Shown here: positions 30,328 through 39,623 of the stretch, in pieces
Layout: the number at the start of each line of letters is the position of its first letter
How positions within the stretch are numbered: position 1 is the stretch's first letter
The notes under the pieces: model-generated
Told to the model about the DNA's origin: nothing
What the model saw: only the letters and a program-made list of their open reading frames with translations
Database searches by the model: none
From: Pantoea sp. A4
GTDB taxonomy: Bacteria; Pseudomonadota; Gammaproteobacteria; Enterobacterales; Enterobacteriaceae
Reading direction: 5' to 3'
Assembly: GCF_000295955.2 (NCBI RefSeq)
Contig: NZ_ALXE01000023.1
Location: 1-64,000, forward strand
DNA: 64,000 nt
Position numbers and translations under genes: made by a program

Positions 30328-30849
30328 TTAACTCTTTCTACCGCGCCTTTTTGGTTCGACTTGGTGGTCATGATCGCAATGATCATGCTGATCGCAGGCA
30401 TCGACTTCCGCACACTTCACACACAACCCATGTGCTTCAATCACGCTGTGTCGTAAGGTAAATTTTGCCTGCGCCGCCAGCGACGTGATGATTTTCTCTA
30501 CGCCTTGCGCCTGTTGCTCAGTCACCGCAGCACAGTTATCACACACCAGCATCACTGAGGTATGGGCAGGTGCCTCAAAGTGATGGCACACCACATAGCT
30601 GTTGTTTGATTCAACGCGATGAATAAACCCCTGTTCCAGCAAAAAATCCAGTGCCCGATAAACAGTGGGTGGTTTTGCCTGCGGCTCACTGACACGGAGT
30701 TGATCCAGCAGATCGTAAGCACTGATCGAACCTTGCTGTTCCGCCATCAGGCGCAACACTTCAGCACGCTGGGTGGTCAGGCGAACACCGCGCTGTAGGC
30801 AAAGTTTTTCCGCCTGGGTCATGATCTGTTCAGGCATCATCGTCGACAT
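30328..30849 (-). CDS. zur: zinc uptake regulator Zur
   Basis: Fur-family repressor that shuts off zinc uptake genes when loaded with Zn2+. Starting at ATG 30849 (MSTMMPEQIM), with GGAGAG upstream, gives 173 residues (E. coli 171). The N-terminal winged helix covers residues 10-85, with the conserved EPQAKPPTVYRALDFLLEQGF. The structural zinc Cys pairs CDNC (near 103-106) and CVKC (near 143-146) are present. The C-terminal tail is His/Cys/Asp-rich (DACDQHDHCDHDH) and may bind metal. It is convergent with yjbJ. Confidence 0.96.
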   Translation of the reverse strand: MSTMMPEQIMTQAEKLCLQRGVRLTTQRAEVLRLMAEQQGSISAYDLLDQLRVSEPQAKPPTVYRALDFLLEQGFIHRVESNNSYVVCHHFEAPAHTSVMLVCDNCAAVTEQQAQGVEKIITSLAAQAKFTLRHSVIEAHGLCVKCAEVDACDQHDHCDHDHQVEPKRRGRKS

Positions 30850-31282
30850 GGTTACTCTCCGCTGCAAATGAGACGTTATGTTATCACACAAAAGTTTTCC
30901 GCGCTGGGCAGGATAAAGCTGTAATAAAAATGAAGTAACAGCATGAAAAGTACGCCTTAATTTTTGCTCTAAATCTCACCAGTAAATGCGTCAGAACCAG
31001 GCTGATTAGCGTGTGATAAAAAATTGCGTTTTATTTGCATTCTTTACCTTTCTTGAATAATGTTTAGCTTGTCTTAAGATAAATCGGGTGCTGAAGATCC
31101 TTTGACCCAGAATAGACGCCATTCACAATAAGAATATTCTGTATGTTTTTTGTTCAATCCTGCAAACAGCACTGCTGTTGGCTTTAAATTCACAGCAATA
31201 ACACGCCGGTTAGCGTTCCAAAATGGACGCTATTACTCATGTTGGTTGTGAATTCTAAAGACACTTCGATGGTGGCAGGCAA
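30850..31282. other. intergenic region between zur and the TraF_2-type gene
   Basis: No gene is seen in these 433 AT-rich bases. Notable elements are an RcsAB-like palindrome at 31129-31142 and an imperfect inverted repeat AGCGTTCC...GGACGCT near 31214-31234. Promoters for both divergent genes should be here. No clear Zur box was recognised. Confidence 0.55.
31129..31142 (+). promoter_or_regulatory. RcsAB-like palindrome
   Basis: TAAGAATATTCTGT matches the RcsAB consensus TAAGAATATTCCTA at 11 of 14 positions, including an unbroken TAAGAATATTC. It lies about 140 bases before the outer-membrane protein gene at 31283, a plausible activator distance. Chance occurrence in AT-rich DNA is possible. 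Confidence 0.35.
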
Positions 31283-32533
31283 ATGGTAAAGAACATAATT
31301 TCGCGTCAGGTCCTGGGTTATTCAATTGCTCTTACTTCGCTGTTAGTCTCTTCTTCAGCTGTCGCCGCAGGGACATGGTATGACGCCCGCAATGATGCGA
31401 TGGGCGGGGCAGGTGTTGCAGCTTCTCGTTATGGCTCGGCGGTGTTGGCTAACCCGGCTTTAATGACCAAAGCTAAACCGGAAGATGGCGTCAGTGTGAT
31501 TCTTCCGTCCGTAGGTCTACAGGTTACTGATAAAGACAAAATGGTCGATAAGATCGATGACATCAGTAATACCGTGGATAATCTTCGCAACACGATTAAC
31601 TCGCTGACCTTTGCCGATCTTCTGAGCGGGTATCCAGAGTTAAAAGCAGCGGCTGGCGATATGGCCAATAAGCTGAGCGATCTGCGCGGTAACCAGGTAA
31701 ATGCCAATGGTGGCGCGGCGCTGGCTGTCACTGTGCCCAATGAGACGTTACCTTTCGCCTTCGTCACTAAAGCTTATGGCACCGTACATCTACGCTCTAA
31801 CATCAGCGAAGATGACATTACCTATCTGCGTGGCGTTTCAAACGGCACGATCATTCCTCTGCCCGGCGATCAGGATCGCTTGCTCTCCACCGGCAATGGT
31901 CTGGCCGCATTGGTCACGGATTATGGCGTAGCCTTTGCCCGCCAGTTTAATGTCGCAGGACATGCCGTTTCCTTCGGTATTACGCCAAAAATGCAGCAGG
32001 TCTGGCTGTATAACTATACGACCAAGATTTACGAATTTGATAAGAGCAATGTCAGGAGTAGCGAGTACCGCAACTCACATACCGGCTTTAACCTGGATGT
32101 CGGGATGGCAACCAATATTGGCGATCACCTGACGTTCGGGCTGACCGGGCAGAACCTGATTGCACAAGATTATGATACTAAAGAGATCAGCGGTTACCGT
32201 GATACCTATCAAATCCGCCCGCTGGCCACGGCCGGTTTAGCCTGGGATCAGGGGCCATTTACCGTGACCGGTGATGTGGATCTCACCTCAACCAAGCGTT
32301 TCAAATCCCAGGAAGATAGCCAGTACATCGGCGTGGGTGCAGAGTACCGGCTGTTGAGCTGGATGCAGCTGCGTGCCGGTTATCGTGCGGATGTGAAAGG
32401 CACCGATGAGAATGTGTTCACCGCCGGTGTAGGCTTCTCTCCGTTTAACAACAAAGTGCATTTCGATGTCGCAGGCTCGGTGGGTAATAACAATACCGTG
32501 GGCGGAGTGGTGCAATTGGCATTTAACTTCTGA
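31283..32533 (+). CDS. TraF_2-type (FadL-like) outer-membrane protein
   Basis: A 416-residue exported protein: the signal peptide (MVKNIISRQV...SSSAVAA) ends near residue 29. The mature N-terminus GTWYDARNDAMGGAGVAASRYGSAVLANPAL is typical of the chromosomal family labelled 'conjugal transfer TraF' (PF13729). The rest alternates short strands and ends in VQLAFNF, a C-terminal Phe pattern recognised by the BAM complex, so an outer-membrane barrel is likely. A helical insert (residues about 85-135) is rich in Asp and Asn. Despite the family name, no conjugation genes are nearby. The function is unknown. Confidence 0.75.
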   Translation: MVKNIISRQVLGYSIALTSLLVSSSAVAAGTWYDARNDAMGGAGVAASRYGSAVLANPALMTKAKPEDGVSVILPSVGLQVTDKDKMVDKIDDISNTVDNLRNTINSLTFADLLSGYPELKAAAGDMANKLSDLRGNQVNANGGAALAVTVPNETLPFAFVTKAYGTVHLRSNISEDDITYLRGVSNGTIIPLPGDQDRLLSTGNGLAALVTDYGVAFARQFNVAGHAVSFGITPKMQQVWLYNYTTKIYEFDKSNVRSSEYRNSHTGFNLDVGMATNIGDHLTFGLTGQNLIAQDYDTKEISGYRDTYQIRPLATAGLAWDQGPFTVTGDVDLTSTKRFKSQEDSQYIGVGAEYRLLSWMQLRAGYRADVKGTDENVFTAGVGFSPFNNKVHFDVAGSVGNNNTVGGVVQLAFNF

Positions 32534-32547
32534 TTTTAACCGCTGAC

Positions 32548-32572
32548 GTCGGCCGCCTGCGGGGCGGCTGAC
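32548..32572 (+). terminator. probable terminator after the outer-membrane protein gene
   Basis: GTCGGCCGCC and GGCGGCTGAC form a ten-base stem with one G.U pair and a five-base loop, 15 bases after the stop. The tail ggtctggcttgtttt is only moderately U-rich. Confidence 0.5.
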
Positions 32573-32639
32573 GGTCTGGCTTGTTTTGTGGTATCATCGC
32601 GCAGATTATCGTCAATCTATTCTGGAATATCTGCTGTTC

Positions 32640-33635
32640 ATGAGCGCTACCTTCTCTTCGCAACGTTTTTCCATTGCTCCAATGCTCGACTGGACCGACC
32701 GTCACTGTCGCTATTTTCATCGCCAACTGACCGGTGAAACTTTGCTGTATACCGAAATGGTGACCACCGGTGCCATCATTCATGGCAAAGGCGATTACCT
32801 GGCCTACAGTGAGGCCGAGCAGCCTCTGGCGCTTCAGTTAGGGGGTAGCGATCCGGCTGCACTGGCACAGTGTGCACAGTTGGCGGAACAGCGCGGCTAC
32901 AATGAAGTTAACCTCAATGTGGGCTGTCCATCCGATCGGGTACAGAATGGCCGTTTTGGTGCCTGCCTGATGGCTGAGGCCACGTTGGTTGCCGACTGCA
33001 TTAAAGCGATGCGTGATGTGGTATCGATCCCGGTAACAGTGAAAACCCGAATTGGCATTGATGACCTTGATAGCTACGAATTTCTGACCGATTTCGTCGG
33101 TACGGTGGCCGAGCGCGGCAATTGCGATACCTTTATTATCCATGCGCGTAAAGCCTGGCTTTCGGGTCTGAGCCCGAAAGAGAACCGCGAAATCCCACCG
33201 CTGGATTATCCGCGTGTGTACCAACTAAAGCGTGATTTCCCACATCTGACCATGGCCATCAACGGTGGTGTTAAAACGCTGGAAGAGGCTAAGGTGCATT
33301 TGCAGCATCTTGATGGTGTGATGATGGGGCGCGAAGCGTACCAAAATCCCGGTATCCTGGCAGATGTTGATCGTGAGCTGTTTGGTCGTGAAACGCTGAA
33401 GGTCGATACCGTGGCGGTGGTGCGTTCCATGTACCCTTATATTGAGGCCGAACTGGCGAAAGGGACCTGGCTTGGCCACATTACACGCCATATGTTGGGC
33501 CTGTTCCAGGGCATTCCTGGCGCACGTCAGTGGCGACGTCATCTGAGCGAAAATGCCCATAAGCCAGGCGCAGGGATCAGCGTAGTCGAAGCCGCACTGA
33601 AGCTGGTCGCGGATAAGATTCCGCAGGAAGCTTAA
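32640..33635 (+). CDS. dusA: tRNA-dihydrouridine(20/20a) synthase
   Basis: FMN- and NADPH-dependent enzyme that reduces uridine at positions 20/20a of tRNA. The start is ATG 32640 ([26 protein letters not shown]), giving 331 residues; the open frame extends upstream without similarity. The catalytic Cys lies in [19 protein letters not shown] (near residue 98-115). The conserved KTRIGID and AINGGVKT (FMN phosphate-binding) motifs follow. A strong terminator follows. The neighbours zur and pspG match E. coli. Confidence 0.96.
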   Translation: MSATFSSQRFSIAPMLDWTDRHCRYFHRQLTGETLLYTEMVTTGAIIHGKGDYLAYSEAEQPLALQLGGSDPAALAQCAQLAEQRGYNEVNLNVGCPSDRVQNGRFGACLMAEATLVADCIKAMRDVVSIPVTVKTRIGIDDLDSYEFLTDFVGTVAERGNCDTFIIHARKAWLSGLSPKENREIPPLDYPRVYQLKRDFPHLTMAINGGVKTLEEAKVHLQHLDGVMMGREAYQNPGILADVDRELFGRETLKVDTVAVVRSMYPYIEAELAKGTWLGHITRHMLGLFQGIPGARQWRRHLSENAHKPGAGISVVEAALKLVADKIPQEA

Positions 33636-33645
33636 TCATGTTCAA

Positions 33646-33676
33646 TAAAAAACCAGCCGTTCGGCTGGTTTTTTTT
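33646..33676 (+). terminator. rho-independent terminator after dusA
   Basis: Eight-base stem AACCAGCC/GGCTGGTT around GTTC, followed by six more T. It begins about ten bases after the dusA stop. Confidence 0.93.
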
Positions 33677-33755
33677 ACGCCATAAAATGGGCTTTTCCGC
33701 TAAATTCGCTAAGCTTCCATTCTCTATTTTGATACAAATCATAACCTTATGATGT

Positions 33756-33770
33756 TGGCATGTTTCTTGT
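33756..33770 (+). promoter_or_regulatory. sigma-54 promoter of pspG
   Basis: TGGCATGTTTCTTGT fits the -24/-12 consensus TGGCAC-N5-TTGC with exact spacing; the last C is replaced by T. It lies 36 bases before pspG. E. coli pspG is transcribed by sigma-54 with PspF. Confidence 0.75.
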
Positions 33771-33805
33771 AATACATTGAAGAAATACTGTTCTGAGGAT
33801 CAAAA

Positions 33806-34069
33806 ATGGAAATCCTGTTCGTACTCGGCTTTTTCCTGATGTTACTGCTGACCGGCGTTTCGCTACTTGGCGTTATTGCAGCGCTGGTGGTGGCGACGGT
33901 AGTGATGTTTGTCGGTGGGCTGTTTACTCTGGTGTTCAAACTTCTGCCCTGGTTGCTACTGGCGGTGGTCGCGGTATGGGCCTGGCGTTATTTTCAGCAC
34001 TCGGACGACAGGAAGCTGGCGGCCTTGAGGCGTAAAATCAGTAGGTTAGATCGCAATAGCTGGCGTTAA
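33806..34069 (+). CDS. pspG: phage shock protein G
   Basis: Small inner-membrane protein of the Psp envelope-stress response. Its 87 residues (E. coli 80) contain two hydrophobic segments (about 4-30 and 32-60). The start MEILFVLGFFLMLLLTGVSLLGVIAALVVATVVMF closely matches E. coli PspG, and the tail is basic. GAGGAT precedes ATG 33806. The sigma-54 promoter upstream supports the identity. It is monocistronic, facing qor. Confidence 0.94.
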   Translation: MEILFVLGFFLMLLLTGVSLLGVIAALVVATVVMFVGGLFTLVFKLLPWLLLAVVAVWAWRYFQHSDDRKLAALRRKISRLDRNSWR

Positions 34070-34211
34070 ATGCGGTTTAGATCACAGAGTGGAGGATTGC
34101 TCATGCGTTTTCCGCAATTAAACATATTTTTTCCTTATGTTTTCTGCGAGTATGAATTCAGTTGTGCAAACGAATTCATCGCCGCTGACCCTACACCCAG
34201 CGCGAACTATA

Positions 34212-34248
34212 AAAAAGAAGAAAGAAAGGGGCTTCCTACGGGAAGCCC
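34212..34248 (-). terminator. terminator after qor
   Basis: Perfect nine-base stem GGGGCTTCC/GGAAGCCCC with a four-base loop. On the minus strand it is followed by a pyrimidine-rich tail with several U runs (34212-34226). It starts ten bases after the qor stop and may also stop pspG transcripts. Confidence 0.85.
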
Positions 34249-34257
34249 CGTTTGCAT

Positions 34258-35241
34258 TTAAGGGATCAGTAAACAGGAGCCGGTGGTGGCACGGCTTTCC
34301 AGCAGTTTATGTGCGTTTTCCGCATCACTCAGGGCAAATTTTTGCTGGTCTGGCACATCGGCGTGAACAGCCCCGCTGGCAATCAGGGCAAACAGCTCGC
34401 TGCTGGCGCTGGTCAGCTCTTCAAGGTTAGTGATGTAGCCAAACAGCGAAGGGCGCGTCACAAACAGCGAACCCTTTTTATTCAGAATGCCCAGGTCGAC
34501 ACCGGTCACCGGACCGGAAGCGTTACCAAAACTCACCATCAGCCCCTTACGGCGCAGGCTATCCAGCGAGGCTTCCCAGGTATCTTTGCCCACGGAGTCA
34601 TACACCACAGACACTTTTTTGCCTTCGGTGAATTCACTCACGCGCTGAGCAATATTTTCTTCACGATAGTTGATGGTCTGCCAGGCACCATTTTCTTTTG
34701 CCAACTGCGCTTTTTCCGCTGAGCCGACAGTTCCAATCAGATGCGCACCCAGCGCTTTGGCCCACTGACAGGCGATCAATCCAACACCCCCTGCGGCGGC
34801 ATGGAACAGAAAGGTCTCGCCCGGTTGCACCACATAGGTTTGACGCAGCAAATATTGTACCGTCAGACCTTTCAGAAACAGCGCTGCTGCCTGCTCAAAG
34901 GAGATGGAATCCGGTAACGCTACCAGACGATCGGCGGCAACGTTATGCAGCTCACTGTAGGCACCCAACGCCGACTGGCCATACACCACCCGATCGCCTG
35001 GCTTAAATCGGGTCACACCTTTTCCGACTTTCTTTACCACGCCGGCGGCTTCAGTGCCTAGCCCAGAGGGGAAGGTGGCCGTGGGATACAGGCCGCTACG
35101 GATATAGGTATCGATGTAGTTAATGCCAATGGCACGGTTCTCAATCTGGACTTCCTGTTCGGCGGGATCTGCGACTTCGACATCGACCCATTGCAGCACA
35201 TCGGGTGTGCCATTCTGGTTAAACTGAATACGCTTTGCCAT
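34258..35241 (-). CDS. qor: NADPH:quinone oxidoreductase
   Basis: Zinc-free medium-chain dehydrogenase/reductase that reduces quinones with NADPH in the cytoplasm. The 327 residues equal E. coli Qor. The N-terminal catalytic-fold part contains NYIDTYIRSGLYP. The nucleotide-binding loop AAAGGVGLIACQWAKALGAHLIGTVG lies near residues 148-173, and VVYDSVGKDTW follows. It is divergent from dnaB with about 70 bases between starts, as in E. coli. Confidence 0.95.
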   Translation of the reverse strand: MAKRIQFNQNGTPDVLQWVDVEVADPAEQEVQIENRAIGINYIDTYIRSGLYPTATFPSGLGTEAAGVVKKVGKGVTRFKPGDRVVYGQSALGAYSELHNVAADRLVALPDSISFEQAAALFLKGLTVQYLLRQTYVVQPGETFLFHAAAGGVGLIACQWAKALGAHLIGTVGSAEKAQLAKENGAWQTINYREENIAQRVSEFTEGKKVSVVYDSVGKDTWEASLDSLRRKGLMVSFGNASGPVTGVDLGILNKKGSLFVTRPSLFGYITNLEELTSASSELFALIASGAVHADVPDQQKFALSDAENAHKLLESRATTGSCLLIP

Positions 35242-35312
35242 GCTGGCTCCTTTAAAGGTGTATCCTGGGGTATACTGGTGCGTCCCCCTTTAAGATCGGT
35301 ATTGCACTCACT

Positions 35313-36719
35313 ATGGCAGGAAATAAACCCTTCAACAAATCGAACGAACCGCGCGACCAACAGCTGGAAGGCGTGAAAATGCCACCGCATTCGCTGGAAG
35401 CGGAGCAATCGGTGCTGGGCGGGTTGATGCTGGACAACGAACGTTGGGACAGCGTTTCCGAGCGTGTTGTGGCGCAGGATTTCTATAACCGCGCACACCG
35501 TCTGATCTTCTCTGAAATGCAGCGCCTGCTGGAAGACAGCCAGCCAATCGACCTCATCACTTTGTCCGAATCGCTGGAAACCCGTGGTGAGCTGGAGATG
35601 GCGGGCGGCTTTGGTTATCTGGCTGAACTGGCAAAAAATACGCCAAGTGCAGCTAACATCGGCGCTTATGCAGACATCGTGCGTGAACGTGCGGTAGTGC
35701 GTGAGATGATCGTGGTGGCTAATCAGATTGCGGATGCCGGATTTGATCCACAAGGCCGCAGCAGTGAAGAGCTGCTGGATTTCGCCGAATCCAACGTCTT
35801 TAAAATTGCAGAGCAGCGCGCCAATAAAGATGATGGCCCAAAAAATATCGAGCAGATCCTCGAAGCCACGGTATCGCGTATCGAGTCGCTTTACCAAACA
35901 CCCCATGATGGCGTTACCGGCGTTGATACGGGGTATCAGGATCTGAACAAAAAGACCGCCGGTTTGCAGCGATCGGATCTGATCATTGTCGCGGCGCGTC
36001 CATCAATGGGTAAAACCACTTTCGCCATGAACCTGTGCGAAAACGCAGCGATGCTTCAGGATAAGCCGGTGTTGATCTTCAGCCTGGAGATGCCCAGCGA
36101 GCAGATTATGATGCGTATGCTGGCGTCGCTGTCACGCGTCGATCAAACCAGAATTCGTACCGGTCAGTTGGATGATGAAGACTGGTCACGTATTTCAGGT
36201 ACGATGGGCATCTTGCTGGAGAAAAAGAACATCTATATCGATGACTCTTCCGGCCTGACGCCAACCGAAGTCCGTTCACGTGCGCGACGTATTTTCCGTG
36301 AAAATGACGGCCTCAGCATGATCATGATCGACTACCTCCAGTTGATGCGTGTGCCATCGCTTTCTGACAACCGTACGCTTGAAATTGCCGAGATCTCGCG
36401 CTCATTAAAAGCGTTGGCAAAAGAGCTGAATGTGCCGGTAGTTGCCCTCTCGCAGCTTAACCGCTCACTGGAGCAGCGTGCTGATAAGCGACCGGTTAAC
36501 TCCGATCTGCGCGAATCAGGCTCTATCGAGCAGGATGCCGATTTGATCATGTTTATCTATCGCGATGAGGTTTACCACGAAAACAGCGATCTGAAAGGGA
36601 TTGCGGAGATTATTCTGGGTAAACAGCGTAACGGCCCGATCGGTACTGTCCGTTTGACCTTCAATGGTCAGTGGTCACGTTTTGATAACTATGCCGGACC
36701 GCAGTATGACGATGAGTAA
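35313..36719 (+). CDS. dnaB: replicative DNA helicase DnaB
   Basis: Hexameric 5'-3' helicase of the replication fork. It is 468 residues (E. coli 471). The N-terminal collar domain (PPHSLEAEQSVLGGLMLDNERW) is followed by a linker and the RecA-like ATPase domain: Walker A ARPSMGKTTFAMN near residues 228-240, Walker B MIMIDYLQLM near 338-347, and the arginine-finger region DLRESGSIEQDADLI near 405-420. E. coli has alr next; here a palindrome and an Lrp-type regulator follow. Confidence 0.98.
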   Translation: MAGNKPFNKSNEPRDQQLEGVKMPPHSLEAEQSVLGGLMLDNERWDSVSERVVAQDFYNRAHRLIFSEMQRLLEDSQPIDLITLSESLETRGELEMAGGFGYLAELAKNTPSAANIGAYADIVRERAVVREMIVVANQIADAGFDPQGRSSEELLDFAESNVFKIAEQRANKDDGPKNIEQILEATVSRIESLYQTPHDGVTGVDTGYQDLNKKTAGLQRSDLIIVAARPSMGKTTFAMNLCENAAMLQDKPVLIFSLEMPSEQIMMRMLASLSRVDQTRIRTGQLDDEDWSRISGTMGILLEKKNIYIDDSSGLTPTEVRSRARRIFRENDGLSMIMIDYLQLMRVPSLSDNRTLEIAEISRSLKALAKELNVPVVALSQLNRSLEQRADKRPVNSDLRESGSIEQDADLIMFIYRDEVYHENSDLKGIAEIILGKQRNGPIGTVRLTFNGQWSRFDNYAGPQYDDE

Positions 36720-36720
36720 C

Positions 36721-36739
36721 GATGCACGATTCGTGCATC
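36721..36739. terminator. palindromic hairpin after dnaB
   Basis: GATGCACGATTCGTGCATC is a perfect inverted repeat (nine-base arms around one T), starting directly after the dnaB stop. No U run follows, so it may protect the 3' end or be a protein-binding palindrome. Confidence 0.45.
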
Positions 36740-36828
36740 AGTATCACGCCATTAAGAAATAGTGTTGGACAACCACGCTACTTCTCAGGTTATCTGTTAC
36801 CAGTGCCCGACTACGCGCTGGAAGCGAA

Positions 36829-37290
36829 ATGACCCAAGTTGATGATTACGATTTAAAAATACTGACACTCCTTCAGGCCAATGGCCGTTTGACCAACCAG
36901 GAACTCAGCGATTTAGTGGGGCTTTCCGCCTCACAATGTTCGCGTCGCCGTATTAATCTTGAGCAGGCAAATTTGATTCTTGGCTATCATGCCCGCCTGT
37001 CACCGGAAGCGGTGGGGTTGGGTATGGTGGGCTTAATCGAAGTCCGCCTCATTAATCACACGGCAGAATACGTCGAAAGTTTCCACAGTATGGTGGAGCG
37101 AGAATCCGCGATTGTGGATGCCTTTAAAACCACCGGCGATGCCGATTATCTGTTAAAAGTCGCGGTCGCCGATCTTGCTTCCCTAAGCGCCTTGATCAGC
37201 CAATTGTTGGCGGGCCATCAGAGCGTAGCGCATGTCAAAACATCCGTGGTGTTAGGCCGTTTAAAAGAGAATGGATTAGTGATGTCGTAA
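36829..37290 (+). CDS. Lrp/AsnC-family transcriptional regulator
   Basis: A 153-residue regulator with an N-terminal helix-turn-helix (residues 4-60; YDLKILTLLQANGRLTNQELSDLVGLSASQCSRRRINLEQ) and a C-terminal ligand-binding alpha-beta domain (about 65-150). Such proteins sense amino acids and often control a neighbouring transporter. GGAAGCGA precedes ATG 36829. It lies 260 bases upstream of a YitT-family membrane gene in the same direction, its likely target, and then tyrB. The effector is unknown. Confidence 0.88.
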   Translation: MTQVDDYDLKILTLLQANGRLTNQELSDLVGLSASQCSRRRINLEQANLILGYHARLSPEAVGLGMVGLIEVRLINHTAEYVESFHSMVERESAIVDAFKTTGDADYLLKVAVADLASLSALISQLLAGHQSVAHVKTSVVLGRLKENGLVMS

Positions 37291-37550
37291 GTGCACAAAA
37301 TGCGCCAAAAATGTGCGCTCTGTGCTAATGTGGTGCGGTTTTTATAAAATGAATGCAAAAAACAAGCGTGAAATTCCTGATTAATGCGTGATTTGCCGGT
37401 TTTGATGGCGAGTTGCATAAAAAAAACATTTCAAAAGTGTGTTAATTATCAATGGGATAAACGCGAACGCCACGACTTCAGCAGCGTAATGCTGAGTGTG
37501 TGGTGCGTTTTTTGCATCTTAGCCGCATCATTTTGCACTGAGACAAGACC
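37291..37550. other. regulatory gap between the Lrp-type gene and the YitT-type gene
   Basis: No gene is seen. The stretch is AT-rich in its middle, with a TATAAA near 37343 and repeated GTGC/TGCGC words (37290-37340) that could be Lrp-type binding sites. This is unproven. The promoter of the YitT-type gene should be here. Confidence 0.4.
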
Positions 37551-38168
37551 ATGGATAACGTTGTACAACAACCTGCACAAATCCCACATTCGCGTATAGA
37601 AGATGCATTAGCCATCGTCATGGGGACCTTAATGGTCTCTTTTGGCGTGATGTTGATGAAACAGGCTGGCGCATTAACCGGCAGCACCGCCGGGATTGCG
37701 TTTCTTATCAGCTATGTTTCCCCGCTCTCCTTTGGTAGCGCGTTTTTCCTGATTAACCTGCCATTCTACTGGCTGGCGGTAAAGCGTATGGGCTGGGAAT
37801 TCACCATCAAAACCTTCTGTGCCGTTGCGCTGGTGTCACTGTTTACGCACCTGCATCCGATGTACATGCATTTCTCTACGCTAAATCCGATCTACGCCAC
37901 ATTGTTCGGTAACGTCATCACCGGGATTGGGTTTATAGTGTTGTTTCGCCACAAGGCTAGCCTCGGCGGCGTCAATATTCTGGCGCTCTGGCTACAGGAT
38001 CGCATTGGTTTACGTGCTGGCAAATTGCAAATGGGGATCGACACCTGTGTGGTGTTAGCGTCGTTGTTTGTGGTTAGCTGGCAGATGCTTATCGTCTCTA
38101 TCGCTGGCGCGGTGATCCTGAATCTGATCATCGCCATGAACCATCGCCCAGGACGTTATACGGTCTGA
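37551..38168 (+). CDS. YitT-family membrane protein
   Basis: Integral membrane protein of 205 residues with five to six hydrophobic segments and the YitT/UPF0750 family pattern: GTLMVSFGVMLMKQAGALTGSTAGIAFLISY near residues 24-54, and the second conserved block HKASLGGVNILALWLQDRIGLRAGKLQMGID near 128-158. Family members are suspected transporters, with no established substrate. An Lrp-type regulator lies upstream and tyrB starts 48 bases after the stop, which suggests a link to amino-acid movement. E. coli has alr in this slot. Confidence 0.82.
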   Translation: MDNVVQQPAQIPHSRIEDALAIVMGTLMVSFGVMLMKQAGALTGSTAGIAFLISYVSPLSFGSAFFLINLPFYWLAVKRMGWEFTIKTFCAVALVSLFTHLHPMYMHFSTLNPIYATLFGNVITGIGFIVLFRHKASLGGVNILALWLQDRIGLRAGKLQMGIDTCVVLASLFVVSWQMLIVSIAGAVILNLIIAMNHRPGRYTV

Positions 38169-38216
38169 TAGTGGCAATTTACTAAAATATTACGAACAAT
38201 CATGGAGATCTGTACC

Positions 38217-39410
38217 GTGTTTCAAAACGTTGATGCCTATGCAGGCGATCCAATTCTGTCGCTGATGGAAGCCTTCAAACAAGACCCGCGTGCTAACAAA
38301 GTAAACCTGAGCATCGGTCTGTATTATGACGAAGAGGGGATCATTCCTCAGCTGCAGGCGGTTGCTGCAGCGGAAGAACAACTGCACGCTGAGCCACAGC
38401 AGGCATCACTGTATCTGCCAATGGAAGGTCTGGTCTCTTATCGTAACGCGATTGCGCCACTGCTGTTTGGCAGCGACCACGAGATGCTGAAAGCGGGCCG
38501 TATTGCCTCTATCCAGACTCTGGGTGGTTCAGGTGCGCTGAAAGTGGGTGCGGATTTCCTGAAGCGCTACTTCCCGCAATCTGGCGTTTGGGTCAGCGAT
38601 CCAACCTGGGATAACCACATTGCCATCTTCAACGGCGCAGGCCTCGAAGTGCAAACCTACCCATGGTATGACGCAGAAACCAAAGGCGTGAATTTCGCTG
38701 CCTTTATCAGCAAGCTGAAAACCTTGCCAAAACAGAGCATCGTGCTGCTGCACCCGTGCTGCCATAACCCAACCGGCGCAGATCTGACTAACGCCCAGTG
38801 GGATGAAGTCACTGAAGTGCTGAAAGCACAGGAGCTGATTCCGTTCCTGGATATCGCTTATCAGGGCTTTGGTGAAGGCATGGAAGAAGATGCGTATGCA
38901 ATCCGCGCCATCGCAGCCGCGGGCCTGCCAGCCTTCGTCAGCAACTCATTCTCGAAAATCTTCTCTCTCTACGGTGAGCGCGTGGGTGGTCTTTCCATCG
39001 TCTGTGCAGATGCCGAAGAAGCTAACCGCGTGTTGGGCCAGCTGAAAGCTACCGTACGTCGTAACTACTCTAGCCCACCGAACTTTGGTGCGCAGGTTGT
39101 GGCGCGCGTGTTGAACGATGATGCCCTGAAAGCAAGCTGGCTGGCAGAAGTTGAAGAGATGCGCACCCGCATCATCGCGATGCGCCATGAGCTGGTTAAA
39201 GTACTGAGCGAAGCATTGCCAGGCAAAAACTTTGAGTACCTGCTCCAGCAGCGCGGTATGTTCAGCTACACCGGCCTGAGCAAAGAGCAGGTTGATCGTC
39301 TGCGTAATGAATTCGGCATTTATCTGGTTGGCAGTGGCCGTATTTGCGTCGCTGGCCTGAACAGCAACAACGTTCATCAGGTCGCTGAAGCCTTTGCTGC
39401 CGTGATGTAA
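38217..39410 (+). CDS. tyrB: aromatic-amino-acid aminotransferase
   Basis: PLP-dependent transaminase for the last step of tyrosine and phenylalanine synthesis, also acting on aspartate and leucine keto acids. GTG 38217 is chosen ([19 protein letters not shown] follows) because GGAGA lies eight bases upstream and the 397 residues equal E. coli TyrB, which also starts with GTG. An upstream in-frame ATG (38202) contains the ribosome site. The PLP Lys is at 247 in [16 protein letters not shown]. No clear TyrR box was recognised. A strong terminator follows. Confidence 0.96.
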   Translation: MFQNVDAYAGDPILSLMEAFKQDPRANKVNLSIGLYYDEEGIIPQLQAVAAAEEQLHAEPQQASLYLPMEGLVSYRNAIAPLLFGSDHEMLKAGRIASIQTLGGSGALKVGADFLKRYFPQSGVWVSDPTWDNHIAIFNGAGLEVQTYPWYDAETKGVNFAAFISKLKTLPKQSIVLLHPCCHNPTGADLTNAQWDEVTEVLKAQELIPFLDIAYQGFGEGMEEDAYAIRAIAAAGLPAFVSNSFSKIFSLYGERVGGLSIVCADAEEANRVLGQLKATVRRNYSSPPNFGAQVVARVLNDDALKASWLAEVEEMRTRIIAMRHELVKVLSEALPGKNFEYLLQQRGMFSYTGLSKEQVDRLRNEFGIYLVGSGRICVAGLNSNNVHQVAEAFAAVM

Positions 39411-39431
39411 TTGTTACCTTGCCGTAACTGA

Positions 39432-39461
39432 AAACCGCCGTCTTTGTACGGCGGTTTTTTT
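39432..39461 (+). terminator. rho-independent terminator after tyrB
   Basis: Ten-base stem AAACCGCCGT/ACGGCGGTTT with a six-base loop and a following T run, 21 bases after the stop. Confidence 0.93.
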
Positions 39462-39623
39462 ATTGCTGTTAACAGACAATCGAGAAACAGCAGAGGAGGT
39501 CACACTTCATCATCAAGCGCAGGGAACCGGGTAAAGTCTTGTATTTATGCCTATTAGCAGCTTCATAGAGTGGACGGGAAAGAACAGGCGCAACCGACGC
39601 CGTCATCCTATGAGGAACTTTTT

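Noticed and set aside
31283-32533. Evidence for a conjugation system from the 'TraF' label
   Set aside because: The family name is historical. The protein looks like a chromosomal outer-membrane barrel and no other tra, mob or relaxase genes are present.
34070-34261. Small open frame directly after pspG
   Set aside because: It runs through the qor terminator hairpin, contains no conserved pattern, and has no ribosome site at its start.
37384-37599. Small plus-strand open frame upstream of the YitT-type gene
   Set aside because: It overlaps the start of the membrane protein gene in another frame and lacks a ribosome site and any conserved pattern.
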